A stretch of DNA of 64,000 nt from Oceanobacter mangrovi. GTDB lineage: Bacteria; Pseudomonadota; Gammaproteobacteria; Pseudomonadales; Oceanobacteraceae. Location: contig NZ_JAHXZR010000001.1 in the NCBI RefSeq assembly GCF_019740315.1, positions 620,001-684,000 on the forward strand. The letters run 5' to 3'. A model generated the notes under the pieces. It saw only the letters and a program-made list of their open reading frames with translations. It made no database searches and was not told where the DNA came from. Positions 24,884 through 33,608 of this stretch are shown piece by piece. The translations under genes were made by a program, and so were the position numbers. Every line of letters begins with the position of its first letter. Positions within the stretch are counted from its first letter, which is position 1.

Positions 24884-25498
24884 TTACAATGTGTAGCTGC
24901 CAGGAGAGATTGGACGGTTGCGTACCACACTCCAGCCGGTTGCAACGTGTCCCTTGTTCTCCATTGCAGGTCCCTGCAGACAGTGAATCCAGGATATCTC
25001 CGTAAAGTTCAGCTTGAATTGCTCCGTAGCCATATCGTTGGGATGTGACTGGAATTGAATTTCACTGATGATTACATCGGTTAATTCAAATTGCATAATC
25101 ACGTTCATACGATCACCAGAGTTACGTAATACGTGAATGCGGCAAGGTGAACCTTTGAGATCCAGCAGTTTGGCGCGCAGGCAGCATTCGTATAACTTGG
25201 GCGAGGTCACGTCGACGTATTTCACACAGGTGAAATCAGAGATCATCGGCCGGCCGGAAGTCCGGGCCGAGTTACTCACATCCGTGGTTACCTGTTGCTG
25301 AATACCCTGGTTGACAGATACCAGTTCAACGCATTGCTCCGGTTTGATATTCAGGTTGCCCTGAAATCCCGGGTTGGCAGTAATCGCCTGCCAGTCACCT
25401 TCGGCGGCACCGTCAATCAGGGAACCGCCAGCTGCACCATCATTGCCTTTGGCCTTGGTCAGGCTTGGGTCACCCAGTTCGAATAAGATCAGATCCAT
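24884..25498 (-). CDS. hcp: T6SS tube protein Hcp
   Basis: A 204-residue Hcp-family protein, somewhat longer than the common 160-172 residues. It begins MDLILFELGDPSL and has an insertion rich in Gly/Ala at residues 18-32. The C-terminus (FTEISWIH) is family-like. Hcp hexamers stack as the inner tube. It lies 41 bases after the tssBC fusion and is the only hcp in the window. Confidence 0.85.
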   Translation of the reverse strand: MDLILFELGDPSLTKAKGNDGAAGGSLIDGAAEGDWQAITANPGFQGNLNIKPEQCVELVSVNQGIQQQVTTDVSNSARTSGRPMISDFTCVKYVDVTSPKLYECCLRAKLLDLKGSPCRIHVLRNSGDRMNVIMQFELTDVIISEIQFQSHPNDMATEQFKLNFTEISWIHCLQGPAMENKGHVATGWSVVRNRPISPGSYTL

Positions 25499-25539
25499 GA
25501 TTGGCTCCAGTAAAAATAATAAAAAGAGAAAGGCTTGGC

Positions 25540-27504
25540 TTAGCCCGGTAAATCAGCAACCAGGCGAATGGATGCAGACAGTTCTTCAAGCTGGAAATGA
25601 GGCTTCAAAAATACTGTGGCTTTGTACGAACCGGGTTTGCCTGGAACATCGGTGACGTCGATGCGGGCTTCTCGCAACGGGTAGCGGGCTTTCACTTCGT
25701 TGGTGGCACCGTCATCAATCAGCACATAGCTGGAGATCCAGCTGTTGAGGAAACCGGAGACGTTGTCACGGGTGAGGAAGGAGCCGATTTTGTCGCGCAT
25801 GATGACCTTGATGTAGTGGGCAAAGCGCGAGGCATTGAGCACGTACGGCAGCATGGCTGAGGTACGGGCGTTGGCATTGGCCTCATCGGTGTTGTATTTC
25901 TTCGGCTTGTTGGTGGTCTGGCCGCCAAAGAAGGCTGCCTTGTCTGTTCCCTTGCAATGCAGAATCGCCATAAAACCGAGGTCGTTCAGTTCTTTCTCGC
26001 GGCGGTCTGTGATGGCTACCTGGGTTGGACAGGTCAGCCGCACATCGCCGGCTGAGGTTTTGAAGGTGTGGGCCGGCAGGCCTTCCACCAGGCCACCGCC
26101 TTCAGCTCCGCGAATGGCAGCGAGCCAGCCGTAATGGGCAAATGCATTGGTAATACGCTGGCCGAGAATGAAGGCAGGATTACCCCAGAGATAGCGGGAA
26201 GCATCGGTTCCATCGACGTCTTCACTGAAATCAAAGCCTTCCACGACTACAGTTTCCGGACCGTACGGCAGTCGCAGAAGAACTTTCGGCAGGGTCAGAG
26301 TGACGTAGCGGGAGTCGTCGCTGTCACGGAAGCTACGCCATTTGATCAGCTCGGCACTTTCAAAGATTTTCGAAAGATCGCGTGGCTGTGAGAGGCGGTA
26401 GTAATCTTGCAGGTCGAACAGTTTGGCATAGGCTGCGGCAATGAATGGCGCATGGGCCGCGGCCGCAACGCCAGAGATTTTTTCAAGCAGCTCAATGTCT
26501 TCCGGGTGACGTCCAAATTCGTAGTCTCCAATCAGAATGCTGAACGGATCGCCGCCATAGGTGCCGAACTCGTCTTCATAGACCTTCTTGAACAGCGCGC
26601 TTTGGTCAAACTCGGAGGCTTTCTGCAAATCTTTCAGTAGGTCGGCCTTGGAAACGTTGAGTACTCGCAGTTTCAGCCGGGTACTGGTTTCGGTGTTCAT
26701 CACCAGGTAATGCAGGCCACGCCAGGTGGCTTCCAGCTGCTGGAATGAGGCTTCATGAAGCACTTCATTGATTTGTCGGGTCAGTAGGTTGTCGATGGCC
26801 GAGATACGGTCATTCATTCGGTTCGCGGCATCACCTGCGACGTTGCCGGATTCATCGGCAAGGATGTCGCGGCTGAACTGGCCAATCAGGGTCAGAGAGT
26901 AAGGCTGCTGCGATGGGTCCAGCACCATGCCGCCTTCGCTCAGCAGCTTCTGGATAAAGTCGGTCGGAGTGATCGCCGACATATCCTCTTGCCCTTCGTA
27001 GGCGCCTTTGACTTCAGATTGCAGCGCTTCGTCTGCCAGCAACTGGGTCAGCAAGCCATCAAGGGCATCGTTGCCATCCAGTTTGGCGAGGAAATCTCGC
27101 AAGTGGATACGGGACTGGTACAAGTCGTTGGTTTTGGCGATCGCTTTCACCAGGTTGAGGGGCGAGAAGTCGTCGATGGAATGGAACTGCAGCTCGATAT
27201 TGGTTTCGGCGTTGTCTTCCGTCGCCAGCAGGTCGGGTACCTTCATCGTCAGTCGTGGGGCAAAGCCTTCCATGACTTCATCAAAGTTATCGCGGTCAAT
27301 TTCAACGAAATCCCGCTCTTTCAGGGGAGCCAGCGGCTCGCTTGGTTTGCCGGATAAATCGGCAAGAATCCCGACAATCAGGGGCAGTTCCCGCTTGACC
27401 ATTGCGCCGCCAATTTCGACGTCGTAGGTGATATGAACCCGCGGAGATCTGATCCGGGATAATTTTTTTTGTACACTTTCCAAGGTGCTTTCCTCCAATC
27501 TCAT
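25540..27504 (-). CDS. tssBC: Fused T6SS sheath protein TssB-TssC
   Basis: A single 654-residue open frame. Residues about 1-172 are a complete TssB: PRVHITYDVEIGG, LPLIVGILADLSGKP, FVEIDRDNFDEVM. Residues about 175-654 are a complete TssC: LEATWRGLHYLVMNTETSTR, GDPFSILIGDYEFG, FAHYGWLAAIRGAEGGG, and the C-terminal KATVFLKPHFQLEELSASI. In known systems these are separate proteins that assemble as the contractile sheath. The junction near 26982-27000 has Met175 with AGAGGA just before it, a possible remnant tssC start but too close for an efficient site. The first ATG (27504) lacks a well-spaced ribosome site; TTG at 27483, 8 bases after GGAGG, is an alternative start. Confidence 0.9.
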   Translation of the reverse strand: MRLEESTLESVQKKLSRIRSPRVHITYDVEIGGAMVKRELPLIVGILADLSGKPSEPLAPLKERDFVEIDRDNFDEVMEGFAPRLTMKVPDLLATEDNAETNIELQFHSIDDFSPLNLVKAIAKTNDLYQSRIHLRDFLAKLDGNDALDGLLTQLLADEALQSEVKGAYEGQEDMSAITPTDFIQKLLSEGGMVLDPSQQPYSLTLIGQFSRDILADESGNVAGDAANRMNDRISAIDNLLTRQINEVLHEASFQQLEATWRGLHYLVMNTETSTRLKLRVLNVSKADLLKDLQKASEFDQSALFKKVYEDEFGTYGGDPFSILIGDYEFGRHPEDIELLEKISGVAAAAHAPFIAAAYAKLFDLQDYYRLSQPRDLSKIFESAELIKWRSFRDSDDSRYVTLTLPKVLLRLPYGPETVVVEGFDFSEDVDGTDASRYLWGNPAFILGQRITNAFAHYGWLAAIRGAEGGGLVEGLPAHTFKTSAGDVRLTCPTQVAITDRREKELNDLGFMAILHCKGTDKAAFFGGQTTNKPKKYNTDEANANARTSAMLPYVLNASRFAHYIKVIMRDKIGSFLTRDNVSGFLNSWISSYVLIDDGATNEVKARYPLREARIDVTDVPGKPGSYKATVFLKPHFQLEELSASIRLVADLPG

Positions 27505-27627
27505 CCAGTTGGTACAGCTATCCTCCGAATATAATCCCGGGGCTTCTGGATATAGTGGCGAGACATTTCCAGCGCATGTCGAACCTCCTATGGATCCATG
27601 TCGACCATATAGAATATATTCAGCTGA

Positions 27628-27888
27628 TTACTGTTCCCGGCAATTCCGGGGATTATGGCTTTCTACATATTTGAAAAATCCGTTTTCCACTTCCACAACG
27701 ATTCCCTTATCGACCAGAATATCCAGTGCTTCTTTAACTGAATTGGCTGATTCGTAGAGTTTTTGCTGGGTAATCCACCAACGCCAGATGCCGTCAAAGT
27801 TATCCATGGCATCTGGATGGGTCAGAAGATACCTCTCAATTAAATTCGCAACATATATGCTGTTTGTTTGGGGGGCTGAACCATTCAT
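27628..27888 (-). CDS. Small unknown protein, first gene of the T6SS operon
   Basis: An 86-residue protein of the pattern ANLIERYLLTHPDAMD, then GIWRWWI, then SVKEALDILVDKGIV and a short beta tail. This looks like a winged-helix-type fold (helix, helix, wing), but I cannot name the family. It lies directly behind the sigma-54 promoter, about 35 bases from the predicted start, and 123 bases before tssBC. It could regulate the operon or be a small structural factor. Confidence 0.6.
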   Translation of the reverse strand: MNGSAPQTNSIYVANLIERYLLTHPDAMDNFDGIWRWWITQQKLYESANSVKEALDILVDKGIVVEVENGFFKYVESHNPRNCREQ

Positions 27889-27934
27889 TTGCCACCATTA
27901 ATTTGCCAGTATGAAAGTTGGTCTTTGTGTAACA

Positions 27935-27949
27935 GCAAGAGCAGTGCCA
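27935..27949 (-). promoter_or_regulatory. Sigma-54 (-24/-12) promoter of the main T6SS operon
   Basis: Read on the minus strand: TGGCACTGCTCTTGC. Both boxes are at consensus (TGGCAC and TTGC) and the GG and GC are 10 bases apart. Predicted start near 27923, about 35 bases before the first ATG. Confidence 0.85.
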
Positions 27950-28087
27950 GATAACAGAATGAGGAGGAATTAACAATAATTCTGGTAATGGCAGCCGGTA
28001 GCGGAAAATAAAATGGGTATAGATGAGGCGCAGATCAGTCAACCTTGCATTTAATGAGATATTTTGAAGACGTATATCGCGGTTGAT

Positions 28088-28104
28088 TTAACCCGGTGGG
28101 TCAA
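28088..28104. promoter_or_regulatory. Dyad upstream of the T6SS sigma-54 promoter, possible activator site
   Basis: TTAACCC, GGT, GGGTCAA: arms match 6 of 7. It lies about 140-155 bases upstream of the -24 box, a usual distance for a sigma-54 activator. TTGACCCAGTGGG occurs at 1849-1861 next to the activator gene. Confidence 0.4.
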
Positions 28105-28458
28105 AAATAGCGCTGCAGTACAGAAATCGAGTGGGATAATTTAAACGCAGCCAAATAGCATGATGACTAAACTCTCTGGTATTTCAAAAAAGCGTGCCGA
28201 CAGACAGATATCAGGAGCGGAAGGGGCGGACCGTACGTTGCTCCCTGGACCAGGAATCGGCGGTCCGTCATGGCTGATGACAGCTGCCAGCTGTGATTGC
28301 CCCGACACTTGCAACACTGCGTTAGGTGCCAATGCTACTCAGCGTGCTAAATATCAAGGACTGTCTGGTGCATAACTGGTTAGCATGTCTCTATCGGCTG
28401 TCAGATACCAGCAAGGGACTGATGGCGCACAAGTTCTGATGATGCATAAGGAGTGGTT
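28105..28458. other. Intergenic region with stacked hairpins before the DASS transporter
   Basis: No gene is supported here. CGGACCG (28227-28233) pairs with CGGTCCG (28261-28267) around an inner CCTG/CAGG stem. ACAGCT/AGCTGT (28280-28294) forms a further stem. These lie 165-230 bases before the transporter start and could be part of a leader RNA or a cruciform operator. I match it to no known riboswitch. Confidence 0.35.
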
Positions 28459-29925
28459 ATGCAACTCGGTGGCGTTAAGTTGATTCCCGGACTGGTAACC
28501 TTGCTGGTGACCGGGTTGATCTGGTTTGTGATTCCGGTACCTGCAGGCGTCACGCCTGCGGCCTGGCATTTGTTGGCGTTGTTTGTTGGCACCATTGTGG
28601 CGATTATCGGCAAGGCCATGCCGATTGGTGAAATCGCGATTATTTCGATGGCGCTGGTAGCTCTCACGGGCGTGACCAGTGACAACCCGGGCCAGGCGAT
28701 GAAAGATGCCCTCAGCGGCTTTTCCAATTCGCTGATCTGGCTGATCGGTATCTCCATCATGATTTCCCGCGGGTTGGCCAAAACCGGTCTTGGTAGTCGC
28801 ATCGGTTACCACTTTATCGCCCTGTTCGGCAAAAAAACCATTGGTGTGGGCTACGCGCTGGCGTTGTCGGAACTGGTAATTGCGCCGGTGACGCCCAGTA
28901 ACACCGCCCGGGGCGGCGGTATTATTCACCCGATTATGAAGTCAATTGCTGGCAGCTTTGGCTCTAAACCGGACGACGGAACCCAGAATAAAATCGGCCA
29001 GTATCTGGCGCTGGTGAACTATCACAGTAACCCGATTACCTCGGCGATGTTCATTACTGCCACGGCACCGAACCCGCTGGTGGTGAAGCTGGTGGCCGAC
29101 GCCACCGGCGCCGATATTTTCCTCAGCTGGAGTACCTGGGCGTTGGCGATGTTACTGCCCGGGTTGGTGTGTATGCTGCTGATGCCGTTGGTGCTGTATG
29201 TCTTGTACCCACCAGAACTCAAAAACACGCCCAACGCCCGTCACTTCGCCCATGAGCAACTTGAGGCCATGGGGCCCATGAGTTATGGCGAAAAGGTCAT
29301 GGTTGGGGTGTTTGGCTTGATGCTGCTGCTGTGGGCTGGAGTCCCGGCGATGATCCTTGGCTCAAGCTGGGCGGTGAATACCACCGCCGTGGCTTTTCTG
29401 GGACTGTCGATCTTGCTGGTGGCGGGGGTATTGAGCTGGGATGACGTGCTGAAAGAAAAGTCCGCCTGGGACACCGTGGTGTGGTTCTCGGCGCTGGTGA
29501 TGATGGCGACCTTCCTCAATAAACTCGGGCTGATCCAGTGGTTCTCAGGCCAGGTTGAGCATCATATCGCCGGTCTCGGCTTTGGCTGGGAGTTGGCGGT
29601 GGTGATTCTGGTCGGCGTCTATTTCTATGCGCACTACTTCTTTGCCAGCACCACCGCTCATATCACTGCGATGTTTGCGGCTTTCTATACTGCGGGGCTG
29701 GCGCTTGGTGCACCACCCATGTTCCTGGCGTTGATGATGGCTGGCGCATCATCTCTGATGATGTCGCTGACTCACTACGCCACCGGCACGTCACCGATCA
29801 TCTTCGGCTCCGGCTACGTCAACATGGAGCACTGGTGGGTGGCAGGCTTTGTGATGAGCCTGGTGAACCTGGCCATCTGGACTGTGATTGGTGGTATCTG
29901 GTGGAGTGTGCTGGGGTATTGGTAA
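28459..29925 (+). CDS. DASS-family anion:sodium symporter
   Basis: A 488-residue membrane protein with about 11-13 hydrophobic segments. The motif SNTARGGGIIHPI (near residue 145) and the tail motif THYATGTSPIIFGSGYV mark the CitT/SdcS-like divalent anion:Na+ symporter (DASS) family, which imports dicarboxylates, citrate or related anions. The ATG at 28459 is preferred over the GTG at 28453 because AAGGAG (28448-28453) overlaps the GTG and lies 5 bases before the ATG. It stands alone between the T6SS locus and a chemoreceptor gene; substrate is not predictable. Confidence 0.9.
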   Translation: MQLGGVKLIPGLVTLLVTGLIWFVIPVPAGVTPAAWHLLALFVGTIVAIIGKAMPIGEIAIISMALVALTGVTSDNPGQAMKDALSGFSNSLIWLIGISIMISRGLAKTGLGSRIGYHFIALFGKKTIGVGYALALSELVIAPVTPSNTARGGGIIHPIMKSIAGSFGSKPDDGTQNKIGQYLALVNYHSNPITSAMFITATAPNPLVVKLVADATGADIFLSWSTWALAMLLPGLVCMLLMPLVLYVLYPPELKNTPNARHFAHEQLEAMGPMSYGEKVMVGVFGLMLLLWAGVPAMILGSSWAVNTTAVAFLGLSILLVAGVLSWDDVLKEKSAWDTVVWFSALVMMATFLNKLGLIQWFSGQVEHHIAGLGFGWELAVVILVGVYFYAHYFFASTTAHITAMFAAFYTAGLALGAPPMFLALMMAGASSLMMSLTHYATGTSPIIFGSGYVNMEHWWVAGFVMSLVNLAIWTVIGGIWWSVLGYW

Positions 29926-29951
29926 GCCCTTTGTTCCGTGTAAAAACGGTT

Positions 29952-29973
29952 GCCCCGGGGCTTATGCCGGGGC
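29952..29973. terminator. Bidirectional terminator between transporter and chemoreceptor genes
   Basis: GCCCCGG (29952-29958) and CCGGGGC (29967-29973) make a perfect 7-base stem. On the minus strand it is followed by AACCGTTTTT. On the plus strand the T-run is poorer (TCTTGTG). It separates two convergent genes. Confidence 0.75.
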
Positions 29974-29998
29974 TCTTGTGTCTGGCTGGATAAAGGCC

Positions 29999-31930
29999 TT
30001 ACAACACAAACCTCGCCACCTGTTTCTGCAAATTGCCGGACAACACCGATAGCTGGCTGCTGGCCGCCGCACTGGCGTCGGCGGAATGCAGGTTCTTGCT
30101 ACTGATATCCCGCACCTTGATGACACTCTGGTTGATCTGTTCGGAGACCTGGCTCTGTTCCTCGGCGGCGGTGGCGATTTGAGTGGCCATCTGGTTCATT
30201 TGGACGAAAGCATTGCTGATTTCATTGAGTGCCTTGGTGGCTTCGTCCGACAGGCTGACGCAGGATTCGGTGAGGCTGTTGCCTTTTTCCATTGATGCTA
30301 CCGCCTGGTTGGCCCCTTCCTGCAGGCGTTCGATCAGGCTCTGGATTTCCTCTGTAGATTGTTGGGTGCGTTGGGCGAGGGTGCGAACCTCGTCAGAAAC
30401 CACCGCAAAGCCTCGGCCCTGATCACCGGCGCGGGCAGCCTCGATGGCGGCATTGAGTGCCAGCAGATTGGTTTGTTCGGCAATACCACGAATCACGTCG
30501 AGAATGCGGCCGATGCCAATCGCCTCATTGCGTAGCTCGGCAATTTCGGCGGCACTTTGGCGCACACTCGCGGCGAGGCTGTGGATATTGCTCTGGGTGT
30601 TGGCAACAATGCCGAGCCCGTTTTTGACCACTCCACTGGCGTGGTCGGAGGTGTCGGCAACCTGCACGACGTTGCTGGCGACCTCATGTGCGGTCGCGGC
30701 CATTTCATTGACCGCCGTGGCGACCTGATCGGTTTCTTCCTGTTGTTGGTTGGCGCCCTTGCGGGTCTCGCTGGTATGGCCCAGCAGGCTTTTGGAAGAG
30801 GCTGATATTTCTTCGCTGGCGGTCAGAATGTCGCGGATCATATCGCGCATGTTGCTGGCCATCTGATCGAGCGAGCGCATCAGTTCACTGATTTCATCCT
30901 GCCCCTGGTCCTGGCTGCTGACGTTCAGCTGGCCGGCGGCGATATTGCGGGCAATCTGGCTGGCCCGATGCAGGCGACTGGTGATATGACGGCTGAGGAT
31001 CAGAGAAATTACCAGTGCCACCACGAACGCAATCACGGAAATGACCACCAAAATATTGAATGCCTTGTGATTGGCAGCCTGCAGCAGCGGCCCCAGTTCG
31101 TCCTGATCGTGCATTACCGACAGTTTGACCTGCTCAAGCTTGTCGGCGATTTGCGGACCCAATACATCCAGAGTGTCCGTTATCTTGATGTCTTGCTGTT
31201 GCATCAGCCCCTGTAGCGACGTCAGTGCATTCAGATACTGTTGGCGTTGACTGTCCAGCTGACCCAGCAGTGCATTCAGGTCTGCATTGCTATCAGGGGC
31301 TTGTTGCAACTGGGTAAGCAAACGCGGCAGCTGGCTATCCAGCAGCTGACGGGCTTGCTGCAGTTCATCGGTGTTATGGCGGTCAAACCATTTCACCACG
31401 TTCAGTCTTGCCAACAGCAGGGTCGAGGTGATCTCACGTAGTTGTTCCTGAACCAGGATGCTGGTTTCAACCGTATGGCTCTGATCCAGGGTGGTCAGCA
31501 TTTCCTTGCCGAGTCGTGACAGGGTGTCGTTATAAAGGCTGTTTTCCTGTTGTACCAGCTGCACAACTTCCTCAAAGGTTTGCTGATATTGCAGCAACAG
31601 AGGGCCGGTTTCAGCAATCAGCGCTGCTCGCTGGGGCTGCTGAATCTCTGACTGAGCCTGACCAAACAGCTCGTTGGTGACTCGAAATCGCTCCTGATAC
31701 TGCCCCAGTGATTGCTCATCCCGACTGATCAGAAAGTTCTTTACGGCGATGCGGGCCATTGCCAGATTGGATTGCACCCGGCCTGACAGGTTGGTGTCTC
31801 TTGCCAGGGCCCGGTATTGCTCAAACCCCTGACTGGAATCGTTAAGGCTGAAAATTGCATTGCTGCTGGAAAGGGCCAGCAACAAGACGACGGCAGCAAA
31901 GCCTGCCAGCATTTTTTGGCCAAGCGTCAT
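29999..31930 (-). CDS. Methyl-accepting chemotaxis protein
   Basis: A 643-residue chemoreceptor. It has an N-terminal membrane segment (residues 8-27), a helical periplasmic domain to about residue 290, a second membrane segment ([20 protein letters not shown]) near 293-315, a HAMP region, and the conserved signalling hairpin tip [20 protein letters not shown]. The ligand domain is all-helical and Gln/Leu-rich, with no Cache motif I can see. It transmits ligand binding to CheA. GGAG lies in front of the ATG. Ligand unknown; proximity to the anion transporter may be chance. Confidence 0.93.
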   Translation of the reverse strand: MTLGQKMLAGFAAVVLLLALSSSNAIFSLNDSSQGFEQYRALARDTNLSGRVQSNLAMARIAVKNFLISRDEQSLGQYQERFRVTNELFGQAQSEIQQPQRAALIAETGPLLLQYQQTFEEVVQLVQQENSLYNDTLSRLGKEMLTTLDQSHTVETSILVQEQLREITSTLLLARLNVVKWFDRHNTDELQQARQLLDSQLPRLLTQLQQAPDSNADLNALLGQLDSQRQQYLNALTSLQGLMQQQDIKITDTLDVLGPQIADKLEQVKLSVMHDQDELGPLLQAANHKAFNILVVISVIAFVVALVISLILSRHITSRLHRASQIARNIAAGQLNVSSQDQGQDEISELMRSLDQMASNMRDMIRDILTASEEISASSKSLLGHTSETRKGANQQQEETDQVATAVNEMAATAHEVASNVVQVADTSDHASGVVKNGLGIVANTQSNIHSLAASVRQSAAEIAELRNEAIGIGRILDVIRGIAEQTNLLALNAAIEAARAGDQGRGFAVVSDEVRTLAQRTQQSTEEIQSLIERLQEGANQAVASMEKGNSLTESCVSLSDEATKALNEISNAFVQMNQMATQIATAAEEQSQVSEQINQSVIKVRDISSKNLHSADASAAASSQLSVLSGNLQKQVARFVL

Positions 31931-32119
31931 GTGTCACTCCAGAGAGATAATCCTTGATCGGTCGGCGATTCCTTGACTGCTTAACCAAAATCGCGAGGTA
32001 TGGTTTCAGATTAGTTCAGTCAGGCACGCTGGCAAGTTGGCGGGAGTTTGCTCGCAGTGGCGGGGAATGTGCGGCGCGGCTGTGCCAGTTATGGCAGCAG
32101 CACAGCGCAGGCGAAAACA

Positions 32120-32141
32120 ACGTCCCGCCAGGCCGGGACGT
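32120..32141 (-). terminator. Terminator after the aminotransferase gene
   Basis: ACGTCCCG and CGGGACGT are perfect 8-base arms with a 6-base loop. On the minus strand TTGTTTT follows the stem. It lies about 57 bases after the aminotransferase stop. Confidence 0.75.
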
Positions 32142-32197
32142 CTGTTGCTGTGGGCTATATAAGGGTGATGCTGCGGGTTTGCATGGCAGTGATGGCG

Positions 32198-33535
32198 TTA
32201 CATCAGACCATTGGCCTTGACGTGCGCTTCGGTGGTTGCCAGCGCCGCAGCAAACTTGCCGATCAGCTCGTCGATTTGGTCTTGGGTGATAATCAGCGGC
32301 GGGCAGAACGCAATAGCAGTGCCTCCAACGGCGCGCAAGATCAGGCCATTGTCCTGACAAGCCTGTTGCAGGAAATAGGAGACACAGGCAGGCAAGGCTT
32401 CATCTTTGGCGCAGTTGTGCAGATCCACCGCGGCAATCAGGCCACGACCACGCACTTCACCGACAATCGGGCTACTGGCGAATTGCTGCAATTGCTGCTG
32501 CAGGTAAGCACCAGTATCTGCTGCACGGGCAAAGATTTCATCGCGCTGGTAGATCTCAAGGGTTTTCAGCGCCACCGCACTGGCAACAGGGTGCGCTGAG
32601 TAGGTGTAACCGTGGCCAAATACGCCCAGCTCGGCACACGGCTCAACCATGGCGTCGTACATGTCACCACGAATCACGGCGGCACTTATCGGCTGATAGG
32701 CTGACGACAGTTGCTTGGCCAAGCTCATCATATCGGGCTTGATGCCCATGGTGGTGGAACCAAAGTCGTTGCCGGTACGGCCAAAGCCGGTGATCACTTC
32801 ATCAGCCCAGAAAAAGATGTCGTATTGCTTCAGCAATGCCTGCACCTTGGCGTAATAACCGTCTGGCGCAATGATCACACCGCTGGCACCGGTAATGGGC
32901 TCGGCAATAAAGGCGGCGATGGTTTCCGGTCCTTCAGCCAGAATCTGACGTTCCAGATTGCCGACAATACGGTCAACGAACTGGCTTTCGGTTTCGCCAG
33001 CCAGCTTGTCGCGCAGATAATAAGGTGCATCGGTTCGAATAATGCCCAGCGCGTCCACAGGCAGATCGAAATTGGCGTGGTTGATCGGCAGGCCGGTCAG
33101 ACAGGCCGCACCAATGGTCACACCATGATAGGAACGCTGACGGGCGATGATCTTGCGCTTTTCCGGTTTGCCAATGGCGTTGAAATAATAACGCAGTAGC
33201 TTGATTTGGCTGTCATTGGCGTCACTGCCAGAATGGCCAAAGAATATGCGGGCGTTATCAACCGGAACCATTTCAGCCAGCTTGTCTGACAGCTCCATGC
33301 CGACCTTGTGGGTCTTGCCGCTGAACATGTGTGAGTAGGATAAATCGTGCAGCTGTTGGGTTGCTGCGTCGATCAGCTCCTGATTGTTGTAGCCCAGTGA
33401 GGTACACCAGAGGCCAGACATGCCTTCGAGGTACTGGTTGCCCTGATCATCATGGATGTAAATGCCATCTGCCCGCTCAAGTACCAGGGTTTCGGTGGCT
33501 TTGAAGTTGGTAGTCGGATAAATAATTCTGGACAT
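32198..33535 (-). CDS. Class III omega-aminotransferase
   Basis: A 445-residue PLP enzyme. It shows GLWCTSLGYNNQELIDAA near the N-terminus, FFGHSGSDANDSQIKL (cofactor phosphate region), the SYHGVT loop, FWADEVITGFGRTG (the Asp that contacts the PLP ring) and the Schiff-base lysine in MMSLAKQLSSAYQP. Family members move the terminal amino group of omega-amino acids, polyamines or beta-alanine to pyruvate or 2-oxoglutarate. Next to gabD, the likely product is an aldehyde acid. The start at 33535 has GGAG at a good distance; a longer form would reach into the 33609 gene's stop region. The exact substrate is open. Confidence 0.9.
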   Translation of the reverse strand: MSRIIYPTTNFKATETLVLERADGIYIHDDQGNQYLEGMSGLWCTSLGYNNQELIDAATQQLHDLSYSHMFSGKTHKVGMELSDKLAEMVPVDNARIFFGHSGSDANDSQIKLLRYYFNAIGKPEKRKIIARQRSYHGVTIGAACLTGLPINHANFDLPVDALGIIRTDAPYYLRDKLAGETESQFVDRIVGNLERQILAEGPETIAAFIAEPITGASGVIIAPDGYYAKVQALLKQYDIFFWADEVITGFGRTGNDFGSTTMGIKPDMMSLAKQLSSAYQPISAAVIRGDMYDAMVEPCAELGVFGHGYTYSAHPVASAVALKTLEIYQRDEIFARAADTGAYLQQQLQQFASSPIVGEVRGRGLIAAVDLHNCAKDEALPACVSYFLQQACQDNGLILRAVGGTAIAFCPPLIITQDQIDELIGKFAAALATTEAHVKANGLM

Positions 33536-33608
33536 GGTTGTCTCCGCTGCACAGGGGGTTGCCCCGGTGTTTGTTAGCTGGTGGTTAATAAACGGGAAAC
33601 GCGGCGGC

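Noticed and set aside
28141-28375. Overlapping short frames on both strands before the DASS gene
   Set aside because: No ribosome site or family pattern supports either; the stretch is better explained by hairpins.
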